The notes under the pieces were generated by a model. It did no database searches. It was given only the letters and a program-made list of their open reading frames with translations, and was not told the origin of the DNA. Shown here piece after piece: positions 1 through 12,292 of a stretch of DNA of 64,000 nucleotides; the first letter of the stretch is position 1, and each line of letters starts with the position of its first letter. The position numbers and the translations under genes are program-made. Source of the DNA: Lineus longissimus (lineage: Eukaryota > Nemertea > Pilidiophora > Heteronemertea > Lineidae); the NCBI RefSeq assembly GCF_910592395.1, contig NC_088320.1, positions 6,760,001-6,824,000 of the forward strand, given 5' to 3'.

Positions 1-501
1 GTAAAATATCGCCTGTTCAAAACATATGTCATGTGTTTATACGGCAGCGTACTGTGGGATTTTTCTTCTAGGCACATGGATAGACTGCTTACGACCTGGA
101 GGAAATGTATAAGGAAACTATTCAAATTACCGTATCGGACACACTCAAATTTGTTGCCTACTATATGCCGGGATATCAATCCGGAATTTCAGATGCACAG
201 CAGGTTTTTAAAATTTTTTAAGACTGCTCTGAGAAGTAATAATGAACTGGTTGAACTGTCTGCGAAATTAGTCATTTACGGAAGTAGTTCCTCCGTCGGG
301 GGAAACATCAATGTACTATGTGAGAAGATAGGGACCGATAGGGACAACCTTATTAGAAGGGGTAACAAAGTTGGTGATATCGAAACGAATGACATAGGCA
401 GTGTGATCAGGGATCTTATACTGATGAGAGACAGGGGTGACTATCACCTCTTTGATAGAGATGAGCTGTCAGATACTATTACGCATCTAGCATGCGAATG
501 A
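1..501 (+). CDS. Non-LTR retrotransposon ORF2 C-terminus (partial)
   Basis: This is the C-terminal tail of a LINE polyprotein, downstream of the reverse transcriptase. Seen in the sequence: an open frame from base 1, the motif MCLYGSVLWDF, then the block TTWRKCIRKLFKLPYRTH, then a PTICRDINPEFQ..RFLKFF stretch, ending at a TGA at 499. The pattern 'YGs.lw...WRK..RklfklPy.tH..LLp.i' is characteristic of LINE ORF2 C-termini in marine invertebrates. No frameshift is visible in this part, so the copy may be fairly young. The ATG at 31 is an internal Met, because the true start lies outside the window. It has no functional link to the neighbouring transporter gene. Confidence 0.7.
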   Translation, partial: VKYRLFKTYVMCLYGSVLWDFSSRHMDRLLTTWRKCIRKLFKLPYRTHSNLLPTICRDINPEFQMHSRFLKFFKTALRSNNELVELSAKLVIYGSSSSVGGNINVLCEKIGTDRDNLIRRGNKVGDIETNDIGSVIRDLILMRDRGDYHLFDRDELSDTITHLACE

Positions 502-690
502 TAAGTTGACCTTTGCCCCCCCCCCGCGGCAGAGGATCCATGAGAATTTTTCTTTCATAAATAGACTTTGATACATGTATTTTGTTTTTACGTTCTTGTC
601 TTGTTCAATGCACCTTTTCTTGTAAGCGCACAATGCACAATACTGTAAAATGTACAAGAGTACGATAAATAAACTATATATATATTAAAC
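1..690 (+). mobile_element. 3' end of a non-LTR (LINE) retrotransposon, truncated by the window edge
   Basis: The reading frame is open from the first base to the stop at 499-501. It is followed by about 190 bp of A/T-rich 3' UTR that holds a C-run near 515 and ends in an A/T-rich tail with AATAAA near 667. The coding part matches the C-terminal region that follows the reverse transcriptase in many invertebrate LINEs. The element lies directly upstream of the SLC45 coding exon, probably in its promoter or in a 5' UTR intron. The clade (CR1/L2-like or other) is not assigned. Confidence 0.75.
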
Positions 691-782
691 GGGATGGAAT
701 AGAAAATAATATAAAAAGCAACATCCGGCCTTTTCTATATGTGCAATTCACCTGCCGATTTAAGTACACTTCTCTATTGCAG

Positions 783-2393
783 GTAATACTAAAGGCACCA
801 TGGCCATATCGATATTCTCTACCCCGCGACAAGCCATGGCGACACTGGCGAAATATTCCCAGGAGCAGGTCGACAGGATGGTGAAGACCTCGGAGCGCAA
901 GTACGCCGAGACATTCTGTCCGCTGGGGGTGGGGGCAAGCCTGAAGCGGCCGAAGACAAGATGGGAGCTACTCCGGCTCTGCGCTGCGGTTGCTGGGATA
1001 GAGTTTGCGTATGCCGCGGAAACAGCTTTCGTCAGTCCGATCCTGCTCCGTCTTCATGTTCCTGTGATTCTCATGACTTTTGCCTGGGTCTTGAGCCCAC
1101 TCCTGGGGTTGGTTTTAAACCCACTGTTAGGGTCCATGAGCGACAGGTGCCGCGTGAAAATGGGTCGAAGGCGTCCGTTTATTCTTGGATTAACCCTTGG
1201 TGTGATTTTCGGACTGTTTCTAGTGCCAAATGGACAAGTCATCGGACAGAAATTCGGAGATGACTGTGATCCATTTGGAGGTGACATGAATTCATCACTG
1301 TCCAATCAATCATTCGATTTCATCTCGACCACGGGGCTATTTCCGAACATTAGTTTCCCCGCGCCCACCAATGAGACAATAATTTCAGAGGATCCTTTAT
1401 TTATTTCGAAAGAAAAGCTTTGTACAGCTGGAATACTGATCACAATAATCGGGGTCATGATCTTAGATTTCAGCTGTGACGCCTCCCAGTCGCCGTGTAG
1501 GACGTATCTACTTGACGTATGTATCCCGGAGGATCACAGTAAGGGCCTGTCTAGCTTCACAGTTATATCAGGCATCGGTGGGTTCTTTGGCTACATAATA
1601 GGTGGCATTCATTGGGGCAGTTACATTGGGCAGCCGAGTTTCATGGACCATGTCCGTATTGTGTTCGCAGTAGCAGTTTTGTTGCATCTGGTGTGCGTTT
1701 TTTTGACAGTTTCGAGTTTCTCCGAGGTTTCCTTGGACGAGATTACTGGAAGTGCACAGCGTCACCAAGCGGACGTAAAGAAAGCTGCGGACGGGAAATA
1801 CCATAAATTTACCAATGAGGAAGATTGTGAAGAGTTAGGCGATTCTACAGTGCAGGGTTCTTTCCAGCTTGAAAAGTACAATACTGAACCGGAAAATACT
1901 CAAAGACAAGAGAAAATTGAGAATTCTTCCGATTATGAGGAAGGCAAACAAGATGCAAATCACGTAGTCGATTATGGAACATCTCAATCAAATATAGATG
2001 AGACAGAAGGTAATGTGGGGAATGGTTATCAGTCCTTCGGTAATGAACTCGACGGAAATATAGAAATCGAAGGTCTAAGTCAAGTCGACCAAAGTCGACA
2101 GCAAGACATTTCACTGAAAACATACCTTTTGTCGATTCTGTATCTACCGAAGTCAATATTTTGGCTATGTTTGACTAACTTATTCTCATGGATGGCTATG
2201 CTGTGCTACTCGCTCTATTTCACAGATTACGTGGGCCAGGCTGTCTATGGCGGAGACCCGACGGAGCCGGAAGGTAGTGCCGCCCACGATGCGTACACCT
2301 CTGGTGTACGCTTAGGATCATTGGCGATGTCGCTGTATTCGCTATCGTGTTCAGCGTATTCATTGGTTATAGAGAAGCTGGTGAAGAAGTTAG
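783..2393 (+). other. SLC45 exon A (5' UTR end plus first 531 codons)
   Basis: The coding part starts at ATG 800, in a good context (caccATGG). A pyrimidine tract ending in ttgcag at 782 suggests that a 5' UTR intron ends just upstream, so the transcript probably begins further left, possibly beyond the retrotransposon. The exon ends in phase 1 at a strong donor, gtgagt, at 2394. Reading past the donor gives a tail without transporter character. Confidence 0.85.
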
Positions 2394-3639
2394 GTGAGTA
2401 TATTATATCGCAGGTCTTTTTCAAAATGTCTTTAAAAGCAGTACAAGTGACTCCTACAGTAAAAAGCTTAATGTTGAATGCGGATAACGGCCTGATTTAT
2501 CGCTTTCCTACATCTGGCTCAGAATGCCTTGCTTTGTTGAGATGCCAGTCAAACCGCTGTCATCTATTTCCTACTGATAAGCCCAGCAAATCTTGTTATG
2601 GTTATCAATCAGTAAGCAATATTGGCCGGTGAATCAGCTGGCTATCTTAAGGAGTGGCTTGAGGCGAGCGATCAGTGATAGCCCAGAAGCATAAGACGTG
2701 ATATGAATTGAACACGGCCCAATGCTAAAAGTAGAAATAACGTTATTGGACACAATCGAAGTGAAATGATGATACAACTTGTTGCCATTGCAATTCAAAG
2801 AAACTATGCAAGAAACTGTAATAGTAATTGGGAGCTTGTTGCTCCCCATCATTCAGTGTTGTCATGCAATATAAAGAAAGGAGAGACCATTACATTTCAA
2901 TAAAACAGAAACAAAACAATTCGTTCCCAGACAATGAGGGGAAACACTCAAAACCGAAGACCAGGTTCAAAAGCCAGAAATCACAGGTACAAATGATAAG
3001 ACACACAAGAAAAGATTTTCTGAACTTTTATGTAAGCTTATCAGGTCTATTCGCATTTGATCCATTTACCATTTTTCCAGGTGCACGCCCAGTGTACATC
3101 TGTGGCCACCTGATTGCCTCACTGGGGACGGCCGTCATGGCGTTTTCAAATCACCCCGTGGCTGTGATCATGTGTTCGCCGACCGTAGGGATAATCTACG
3201 CCACCCTCTTTACCATGCCGTACATTCTACTGGCCCATTACCATGACCAAAACGTGGTGAGTAAAGCTAAATCAGGCCCTGGCAGAAACTACTATTTTCA
3301 AACTCACACCAACGCCTTTCCGCCAGAATTCCTTACACTACAGAAAGTCAAGCCAGCGAAAGGAAATGTCATTCAGAACTTCCATATATATTTTCTTGTA
3401 CTTTTCAGTTTGATGAACTTCTACCAACGAAGACCAAGAAACCAGTTGAGATTAGAGGACTAGGCACCGACGTGGCAGTCGTCAGCAGCATGGTGTTTGT
3501 GGGTCAAGTGGTCCTCTCATGCGGCATGGGTAGTCTCGTGCACGTGACCGGAAGTACCGTCACAATCGTTTGGAGTTCAGCTGTTCTTAGCCTGATTGGC
3601 TCGCTGGTGGCGTGCAAAGTAATGTACTTGGACTTGTAG
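800..3639 (+). CDS. SLC45-family proton-coupled sugar transporter, complete, 3 coding exons
   Basis: Multi-pass MFS transporter of the SLC45 family (MATP/prostein-like, related to plant sucrose-proton symporters), expected in the plasma or an intracellular membrane. The joined exons 800-2393, 3081-3256 and 3409-3639 give about 666 residues with splice phases 1 and 0 that match exactly. Visible features are N-terminal helices from about residue 57, the family signature RVKMGRRRPF at about 118-126 between helices 2 and 3, the GYIIGGIHWG motif near 264, and a long acidic central loop (about 310-440). After that loop come SLYFTDYVGQAVYGGDP, an AHYHDQN motif at the second exon end, and a C-terminal RGLGTDVAVVSSMVF block. 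The loop after helix 3 carries several N-glycosylation sequons (NSS, NQS, NIS, NET). Specific paralogue and substrate cannot be decided from the sequence. Confidence 0.93.
3081..3256 (+). other. SLC45 exon B
   Basis: Acceptor catttttccag ends at 3080 and donor gtgagt starts at 3257. It enters in phase 1 and leaves in phase 0. It encodes two transmembrane helices (VYICGHLIASLGTAVMAF and the VGIIYATLF segment) and ends with the LLAHYHDQN motif typical of SLC45 proteins. Confidence 0.9.
3409..3639 (+). other. SLC45 exon C, last coding exon
   Basis: Acceptor cttttcag ends at 3408 and the frame runs in phase 0 to TAG at 3637-3639. It encodes the KPVEIRGLGTDVAVV motif and the last two helices, and ends KVMYLDL. 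A weak ATTAAA lies near 3945. No strong AATAAA is close to the stop. Confidence 0.9.
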
Positions 3640-5039
3640 GCTCGGTTATGTACGACGAATCGCGTGAATTCAACGGATGATTGCCAAGAGTCGTATGCCA
3701 GGCCAGGCTCTCCGCGAAAGCACATTGCCGTGGGTTCGGAATCGGACAGAGATTATGCGATATGACTCCAATTGCATACTTAAATGAAAACATGTTAACT
3801 ACAGTGAAGTAGTACGCGCCCGTCATACATATCCATCGACATGTAGGGTACTCTGTAGCAATGGACATTGCTTGTGACTGTAAACAAATATACATGTACT
3901 GCGTGACCAAGTGTCATTATGTTATTAGCCTCCAATCAAATCCTATTAAAATCTGGAAGCATACATGTATATACCTTAAAATGGCTGCAAGATCATGTGG
4001 CAAAAGTCTACTCCGAAGTCGAAAATCCAGATTACACTCTTATGGTATTCTTAGTTCATTTATTATAAGGTTTCGTATGCATGCCAATGTACAAGTTGTA
4101 CAGTAACATGCTTGCCAGATAGTTAGGATCTTGACTGAGAATCGTGTTGCGAATATAGTGTATATGTACATGCACGGAACCGAGAAGGAGAATAATCTTA
4201 TAAGAATCTAATCTGGATTCTTCGTTAAGGTCTTACTGAAAACCATACAAGAATCCTAATGGGATTTATGACTTGAGATTTTTCTCGGCTACCGTAACAA
4301 GTGTTTCCATCTGTTTACAATGTCAAGAATGACACAATTTATTGTCGAAAGCTCGTGTATTGGCCGATAATCGCGTCAACGAAACGAGCGAACCATTGAG
4401 GAACCGTTTACCGGATACTGTTCAGATGTCAGCACTGTTGGTCGCGAGCTTCACCTCGGGTTCCCAATTAAATTATGTGTCGGGGGGAGGGGGAGGGGGG
4501 TCTCCTGTACAAAGTGCCTTTCTTACATGTTATAGGGCTATTTGTTTAACAAACGGTCCTGAATTGGTTATACAGTATATCGCCGATGGGGTATTCGACG
4601 TTCTGGTATGCTGTAATATAGCCTAAGTTAGTTTGAAACAAGGAACAACACCACGATGGACTCACTGCGGCGAAACCGTTGGCCTGGCAGATGATCGAGC
4701 ATCACTCGGCGACGATCTCAAGAATAGCCTTGTTCAAAAAACTTTTAAGATTACAAGTTAAGTCGAACTGCGTACGAGCAATACAATGCCCTTACCGCAC
4801 CTCAGTCCATATCAAAAGCAACTGATGCATCATCAGTTCGTAGGCGAGTTTCTGAATGGAACCCTATTTCATGCGGGGCCTGTAGTTGCCCATCAGGCCG
4901 TATCTCGCTAAGTGGTCTGCGCCGGGCTTATCAATAGGAAATGAGAAGGTTCATGTCACCGACCGCAGAAAAAAACAGAAAGGAGACCGAAATGTTGGTC
5001 GTGCGAATCCCCTCGACGGTCTTATTCAGTGTTGTGTAC

Positions 5040-5165
5040 AAGCACATGTACATTAGCTACAAGAATTTTACAAGAATCTTGTAACGAATGTACATGAAAA
5101 TGTGTACAAAGCTGAAAAAGTTCTTAGCGAAGATTATTATAGAAATCTTATCTGAAATTGGGACC
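5040..5165 (+). repeat. Dispersed AAGAATCTTGT repeat, copy 1
   Basis: It carries the order ACAAGAATCTTGTAACGAA, GTACATG, then a TGTGTACAAA-CTGAA block about 40 bases later, then an ATCTTAT word. The same order recurs near 22846 on this strand and, reverse-complemented, near 56240-56345. Related fragments are near 18690-18760 and 34200-34320. It is short, non-coding and MITE-like, but no clear termini were found. Confidence 0.45.
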
Positions 5166-6371
5166 TGCTTTGGGATCGATGACCTGGCTAGCTACTTGTT
5201 GCGAAATCTGCCCAGCAGCGGATGTGATCTATGCTCCACTTTGACTTAAATCATGTCAGGTAGGGATATAAACGCTCAAATATTTGACATCAATAGCTTT
5301 AGCCTTCGTCAGTTCAGTATGTCCTCGGGTTTAGAAATCACGATGAAATTGTCCTGCGGCCGGTCATTTCTGCTTATTGAGGTCCTGTTAAGTTGTCAGC
5401 AGCTAGACGTTAAAATTACGATAGCTTTCAGAACATTTTACGAACCCTCTGCCTAATTTTACATGTCGCCTGATGATGAGGAGTTTGTTTTGAAGTCTAC
5501 CGCGTGTGATTGAAATTCAATTATATATATTTCATCATCAAAACACTGAGAGTAGTTGACTTCATACAGTCAATAGAGAGGATGACTGGTTGGCAGTTTG
5601 GGGTTCAACTTTAGGTATTTCCAAAAACTGGACAATGATTTGTAATGTTATCGGCGCGCCTCACATTTACGCCGGTCATCGCTGGTGCCTGCGACAAGTA
5701 TCAGTGAACGAAGCGACATTCGATAATATCAAACCTACATGTAGTGATTACCACTTTGGTCACGCAGTGCAGCGAGTATAATCACAGGTGACACGTTTCC
5801 TTCCTCTCCTGTTTGCCACACAATCTGTCCTTATTAAGGGAAACTCAAAGACATCTCGTCAAAGCTAGTAATCAACTCTTACTACCATTAGATCTTACAC
5901 CGTGTCCACATATCAAAAGTTGATTCATGTAATTCAAACTTTAATCAAGGCATTCTAACAGGATGTAAAAATTGGTCTCAGTGGGTATAAACGGCTTCGA
6001 CGACACATGATACTTCTGATAAGCCAGCCGCGTTCTATAGATTTTTTAAAAAGACAGCGCAGTTTTCTTTTCGATTGGGGGAAAATTCCATTCAATTAGA
6101 TTAAAAATGAGTAGAACCTTAATGTGCTTACGGAACGTGAACAGGTGTGTCTTCTCTTCGGGTCGTCGACAAAGTGTTCGTTCGTGCTAACGTTTTGCAC
6201 GACATTTCTTAATGTATAATGTTTATTGAGGTACCGCGGTGTCTGGTGGCTTCGAAGGGCATTCACAACCATCATTTTTTCCCTTCGTCTGACGAACTGG
6301 GATAATATTTTTTTTAAATATGGTCTTATCCCGGCACACTTTGATCTCAAAAGACTGATTTTGGATAATAC

Positions 6372-6527
6372 TAGGTGTTAAAAAACCACATTAACTCATT
6401 ACGCAACCAAAACTTTACCAGGAAATTTGATGGGTGTATGTTACATACTATTAAAATTTTGTCTTTATCACAGTAGTAGTTTAGAACTTATTATAAATCA
6501 AAAGTGACAAATGTTTTTTTAACACCA
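6372..6527. mobile_element. Possible small MITE with GGTGTTAAAAAA termini
   Basis: The left end aggtgttaaaaaacca and the right end tgtttttttaacacc are inverted copies about 155 bp apart, with A/T-rich DNA between. Only about 15 bases of terminal repeat are visible and no target duplication was recognised. Confidence 0.35.
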
Positions 6528-8575
6528 ACCATCAACAAGTCTGAGTATCTCCAGTGCAATGCAATCATTACAAGATTTGGTTATCGTTGGGTTCCATTTG
6601 AGCAGAATGATCTTCTTTTTAACACAATAGAACAGCTGAGGGGTTTGTATCAAACGATTTTAGGCCTAAAGAGGTTGGTAAACGTGATTTTCATTGTCTT
6701 TCGTCGGCAAGCCCGCTGATGTCATTAATCTGTGTCATATGGCGCAAACGTTGCTGAAGTCACTAACATGGCCAGCCTCACTAATAGGATCAGCAAAAAC
6801 TCCCCGCAAGATCAAACAATCTTTTGTCATTCCCTCCGATGTTCGATGTTGGTGGTTGAAAGAAGAACGCAAGATCGAATGTTTTGGGCAACCCCCCGGG
6901 AATACACATTAAATATCCATCATCGTAATTCCTAACCACAAGCAGCTGATCTAGAAAAATGATACGTCTTTAGAGTGTCATAGCCAGTTTTTCTCGGGTC
7001 AAGTCGCAAAAACGCCTCGCATTTATCAGAAGCGGATATTAATTGCTCACTTCAACGGGGCGAAACTAACTACTCTTCAGTCGTCTTGTTTGAGGCTATA
7101 TGTTTTCTACGAATGTCAGCGTCATGACCGCAGTGGCTATTTTCAGTACCATGTGGCCCAAAACAACAAAAAATACATGCGATTGTTAAGTAGGAGCCAG
7201 ACCACTAGACGAATTATCTACATTTTTGTCGACTTCACTCATAAGCGAAATCGACCAAATATTTCACGTTAATAGTCAATTTTGGTTGGGTCAATTCTGA
7301 AGATTGTGCCGGTGAAACAAGATTGAAGGCTCCTGATTGGCCAATAAAACAGGAAGTCGTTGGAGGAGCCATTGTTATGCAACTATTGGTTGTCGAACAC
7401 GCGTTTGTTTGCAAATGTTTCAGCGGAGAGACGTATAGTCACTCGGGACAGCATGCATTCATTGTTAATGTACGTTATCGAGTTGTTTGGGGAAGAAACA
7501 AATTTGTCATTCAAGTCTTTGGCTGATTCTTCTGTCAGCATGTCGGATATCTACCGATTTATATCATCCAACAATGATTAATGCCAATGAAAACACCACT
7601 TTCTTTTACCCTTACCCCCGGAGGAAAGTATAATAGACCAATTTTTATGGAAAATGCCTTTCACGACTCAACCGTCAAGAAGCAAGCTCGATGTATCACC
7701 CCGGCGCGTAAAAAGCAAGCCCCCACCGTGTTTAACATGATCGGTGGCAATTCTCTCTCGCATTTAAGACAAATCTATCACAATTCTTTTGTCGTTGACC
7801 AGGCGTTATCGTGCCATAACTGTTTCATTACTTTCGCATCATGCTGGGTGCCTCAGTGCGATTCGCTTCTTTCTGGCCAGCTGACGACAGTTTTGGCAGG
7901 CGCCGGAGAATGGGAGGCGCTATTGAAAGGATCCTGGGAAATGTATGTCGATGTTGATTGAATCCTTGTGGGTGGAAATTGGGACTAAGAATGCATGGTT
8001 ATGACGTACTTCCCCGATGAATAGATCGAGCACCCTATAGGTTATAAATCACGTGCAAATAACAACATAGTTCATCCAATTGTCTGAAAAGGTACCTTGC
8101 CGGTGAAGGCCTATAGATCGATCCTCCACGAAATGTATAATGTTGAGGTCGATGTAATTAAGATTTGCTCTGTCAACCATTTGACAAGACCGTAGAACAA
8201 TGGGAATTGAGGCCCAGGTGTGAGCGGGATTCGTTTAAAGACAATAGACCGTGTATTTGGCTTGGCCCGAATTCTATAAACTGCGAGGTAATGTGCAAAA
8301 CGTATAGTATCTTGAAAATGTCAAAACTTGTCAAGAAGACAAGTTAAATCGGCTTTTCTGGAGTAAAAATTCTCATATGACCTCGTTTGGAGGACTAACC
8401 GTGCCCAACGATCTGCTTTCGGGGACTATTTTTACCGTGCTGCATGACGTAGCTAACACTTCATCATCTTATACATTGATATGTATAGAGCGGCTCGTTA
8501 AAACAAGATTTAATTGGGTGCTTTAATTCACTGCTGTCGTAAAGCACCTGCGTCGCTTCTTAATTTTCTCCTTAG

Positions 8576-8658
8576 AGCAGCACATCAAAGATATCTTGAA
8601 TGAAATTCAAAAACGAACTTTGAGTCAAATTTTTAGAGCCATTTTAGAGTCGAAATGA
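8576..8658 (+). CDS. Candidate terminal exon of an unidentified gene (weak)
   Basis: A long pyrimidine tract ends in ctccttag at 8575. In phase 1 it is followed by 26 open codons (starting QHIKDILNEIQKR) and a TGA at 8656, with an AATAAA at 8715. No upstream exon was found and the family is unknown. The same atgaaataaag word recurs near 9094, so this could be part of a repeat. Confidence 0.18.
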
Positions 8659-8844
8659 AATTGTGCATGTACTTCTGTAGTTGGCACGGATATTTTTGGT
8701 CGGGATTACAATGAAATAAAGGCATTTTAGGGGGCATTTTAGGTTGTAAATGCGTGCGTACCCGGTTAGACGCCAGTATGGCCGGTGCGCTCCGTCTTCG
8801 GTCAGGTTTTATATCGGAGTTTCCGTCTCCTAGTCTGGTTGCCA

Positions 8845-9075
8845 TAACCCGGCTGAAGAGCCCAGACTACCCAGTTACTCCTAGGTGACCAGTCACATGT
8901 GTGTCTAGTTACCTGGGAGACATAGTTTCCGCTAGGCAATGCTAGGGGAAAGCTAGTCGGCCGTTGACCCTATGACGAGCTCATCCGCCCTGAGTGACTA
9001 GTAACCTTGATTTCTAGTCACCCACCTGAAACAGGTGGCACTGGATTACAGGGCTACCAGTGGCAGGTAGCCAGC
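8845..9075. repeat. Hairpin-rich repeat block
   Basis: Several nested inverted repeats use the word ctagtcac/gtgactag. One is actcctaggtgac near 8877, answered by gttacctgggag near 8910. Another is ggctacc at about 9050, answered by ggtagcc near 9067. It looks like a decayed foldback or short interspersed element, with no coding content. Confidence 0.35.
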
Positions 9076-12000
9076 CTGACCTGACCAGTACAATGAAATA
9101 AAGAACAAACTCTGATTGGGAGCTGCTTCTATCTTCACCAAAAGGTGTACTATCATTACACACCGACATTTTCTTGAAACGTGGAGGTGAACAAATTCCA
9201 TATTCGTGTACCAAGGTCACTTAACAGTAATAGAAGTCATCACGGCGTTCCTTGGTTCACTTTCGGGGCCTTTGCATAGGGATATTCCGTTGTTTATAGT
9301 CTGTGTACCTCATATACCCATGCAAAATGCCTAGACAAAGACTTCGACGAGTCCATTTCAAATATCAATGTATGACGTAATCACCAAATCTATTACCAGT
9401 ACTGATCATCCAACGGTTTGCCTTCGTAGAGTTGAGCAAAACGGTTTATTATAAACCGCGAGATGAGAAATCGCGATATCGCGAGATGAGTAATCATTAT
9501 TTTCGGCACAAGATTTTCTACTTCCCTGGACCATGACAATCACCATTTCTGATGCTGCTGTCCACTTCTCCATTCAGTGATAATAGGGCCGAAGACAATA
9601 CAATGCAACTGCATGTTCATCTTGAACACAAATGCAACTTATCAAGATATACTGTGAGTATAATACCACGAGGTTCAGGATGCTGCATGTATCAAGATTA
9701 TTTTCACGTTGCGCCTGGCGGCACAAGTCACCATACACTTGATTGACCGATAACACAGGGCATGCACCTGGTGAACGTCTGGTCAATCCTAAAAATAGCA
9801 CAGGGTAGTCTGACCATCAAAATTAGGTTAAATTCAACACATCGCACAGCAGAGTCTATTTCAATGGGCCAATCGAAACAAGGATAGCTTCCTGCTACAG
9901 CCTCGTTCGGTCTCATGATTGTTCGCTTTTTCAGGTTCCATATTTGGAATACATCCTGTGGGGCATGGTACTCTCCGAAGTTGGCATAAGCCGCGCAAAA
10001 CGATTTCTGACCTCACCCATCGCATCGTTTTTGCAGTCAATAATGTTCGAAAGACCAGTATGGAGAAATACGTACGTTGAAGGCCGACAGAAGTGCTGAA
10101 ATCGATAACCCAGTGGCGCCATGAGCAGCAGAAAGTCAAGTTAGTCTTGACAACATGTGCGAAATAGTTCAGTCGATAGTGAAGCCTTCGTGGTGACAGA
10201 TGTAGTTCGAAACTTTGCCGCAATACACGCTACGTTTCAGAGATGCAAAGCTAAGTGGGAATTCAGTAGTGTCAGTAACGATCTAAAACTGTTTTTACGA
10301 ATCTGCATCAGTTGCTGGTGTTTACTCATGGAATCTTGTCGGGTTGGATAGACACTGGATTTAGAAACTAACGCCACTGAAGGATTATATTTTGAGGAAC
10401 AAGGTAGGATTATAGTTTCCTTTTTGATGTTTCGTTCTTTTATATCGCTTCGAGTCGTCATGGATTAAATTATCATTAGAGAGCTTTCCAAATGATAAGA
10501 GGCCTTACAAAATCGGTTTTAATTGCATGCATTATGATTTTGTAGATACATGACTGTATAAAGGTGTGACAATTCTTTTAGTAGCTCACAGTTTTGAAAC
10601 CGTGAACAAATTGAATTAGACATCTACAGTCGAGAGTAAAAACCAAAATAAAAACGATCATTTTATTTGGAAGAAGTTTTATCGACCAAATACGCAAATT
10701 TATGTGATAAAAACACTCATAAATCAACAAAGGCTTATAACAGCTAAATATAATCATATTGTAACCAATGTTTAAAACAAACAATCATTCTACGGCATTT
10801 CACGACATTCCCAAAGCTTCTACAAAAAATAAATTCATCTTCAAACTCCCTTTGATCAGTGTGAAATCTTAACTTAGAAAAAAAACTAGCGGCGTATCAA
10901 AAAAGATCAATGCATGTTTATTGAAAATCTAAGAAACGTTACATGTTTCGGGTTACAAACTCATGAACTGAGGTATATCGGGAACTGTAGCGAATACCGA
11001 ATCTTTTTAAAGTATTTCTCCCTCCTGAAGCATTCATTACTTTGCGTGTGACTAAAGGTTATGGCCTTGATGTCGTTTGATAAAACCGTTGGCAAGTTTG
11101 TAAAAAGGAAATGTTTTCTTTGGTGACGATATCAGTAGAGATGTTTGTGATTTTGCGCAAAAGTAATCAACCTTTGATCAAAGATTCCGTCAGCATCATC
11201 AATCATAGCGTCACAGGGTGTCTCAGAATGAATACTATGACTTCATAAAGATGGAATTGAGTCGGTTAAGAATGAATTTCAGGACTATAATTATCCAAAG
11301 AACTTAGTTTTTCGTCTGTTAGTACTCTTTATATATGCATGCTCGCTATTGCCATGTTTACCCGTTTTCGTCCAAGGACATTTGAGAGTCATAGTATATA
11401 CATGTAGTCTTTGATTTCATGTTACTACGACCATGAAGTTTTTCAGATTTGTTATCATCTTTTAATTAATCATGATTTCATTTGACTCGAAATATCCGTC
11501 CGCATTGTTTGAATTGCGGTATGAAGTTCAGTTTGATCACGTCGGCGTGATGTACAATGTAAACACATGCTGAAAGCCACTGATGAAATAGCGGTATTCG
11601 TCAGGTAGTGATGAAACAAAAGCCTAACTAAATATCATAAGTAATCATCGCGACAGAGTAAAGGGGCGATCTCAACATATCCAGTAGCCGGTTTGATAAA
11701 CTCACTGACTTCTTTAGTACACTTGATGGCATCATCGGCTCCCAGCTATTGTTTTCGAGGCAGACGCGGAGATTTAGCATGACAAGTATAAACCTAACAA
11801 AGGTTGTAGATGCAGACGAAGTCCAAACATCAGTAAACATAAACTTTTCCCAGAATTTGCGGGTCTTTTGAAAGTTTTGTTACCTATTTTCCCACAAAAC
11901 GCACAAAACAATCCAAAGACAACACAAACTATATCGAAACAACTCAGGATGGATAGAATGATACTTATACCTATAAGTAGGCTACGGTGCGCTGATTTTG

Positions 12001-12292
12001 TCCCTTGAAGCAACACATCAACGTGACCTTGGCATGGCCAAATACCGTAGGCTGATCATGAATGCGTCTGCCTTCTGTTTCCAAGATTCTCTTCTGGGCT
12101 TTCAAAGGAGAGAAACCTGTAAACATCAGGCCGATTATTTTAGCGGACGATATACGGCCGGAGAATTTGTAACAAGAAGTCTTTGTACTCTTGCTTTCCG
12201 ATACACTCTGAATCAACCTTTCAGCCTTGGCCGAATTCCCGTCCAAGTGTAAGGTATTGCGTGATCAAATTACGAATGACAAAAATGCTAAA

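Larger units (their letters stand above)
3640..12292. other. Gene-poor stretch downstream of SLC45
   Basis: I see no supported gene. Open frames here are short and lack codon or motif character. Contents that can be named are repeat pieces near 4170-4300, 5030-5165 and 6372-6527, a hairpin-rich block at 8845-9075 and a G-run near 4482-4500. The rest is A/T-rich single-copy-looking DNA. Confidence 0.6.

Noticed and set aside
2828-3463. 211-codon ORF overlapping SLC45 exons B and C
   Set aside because: It is a read-through of intron sequence joined to exon B. The spliced frame explains the coding signal.
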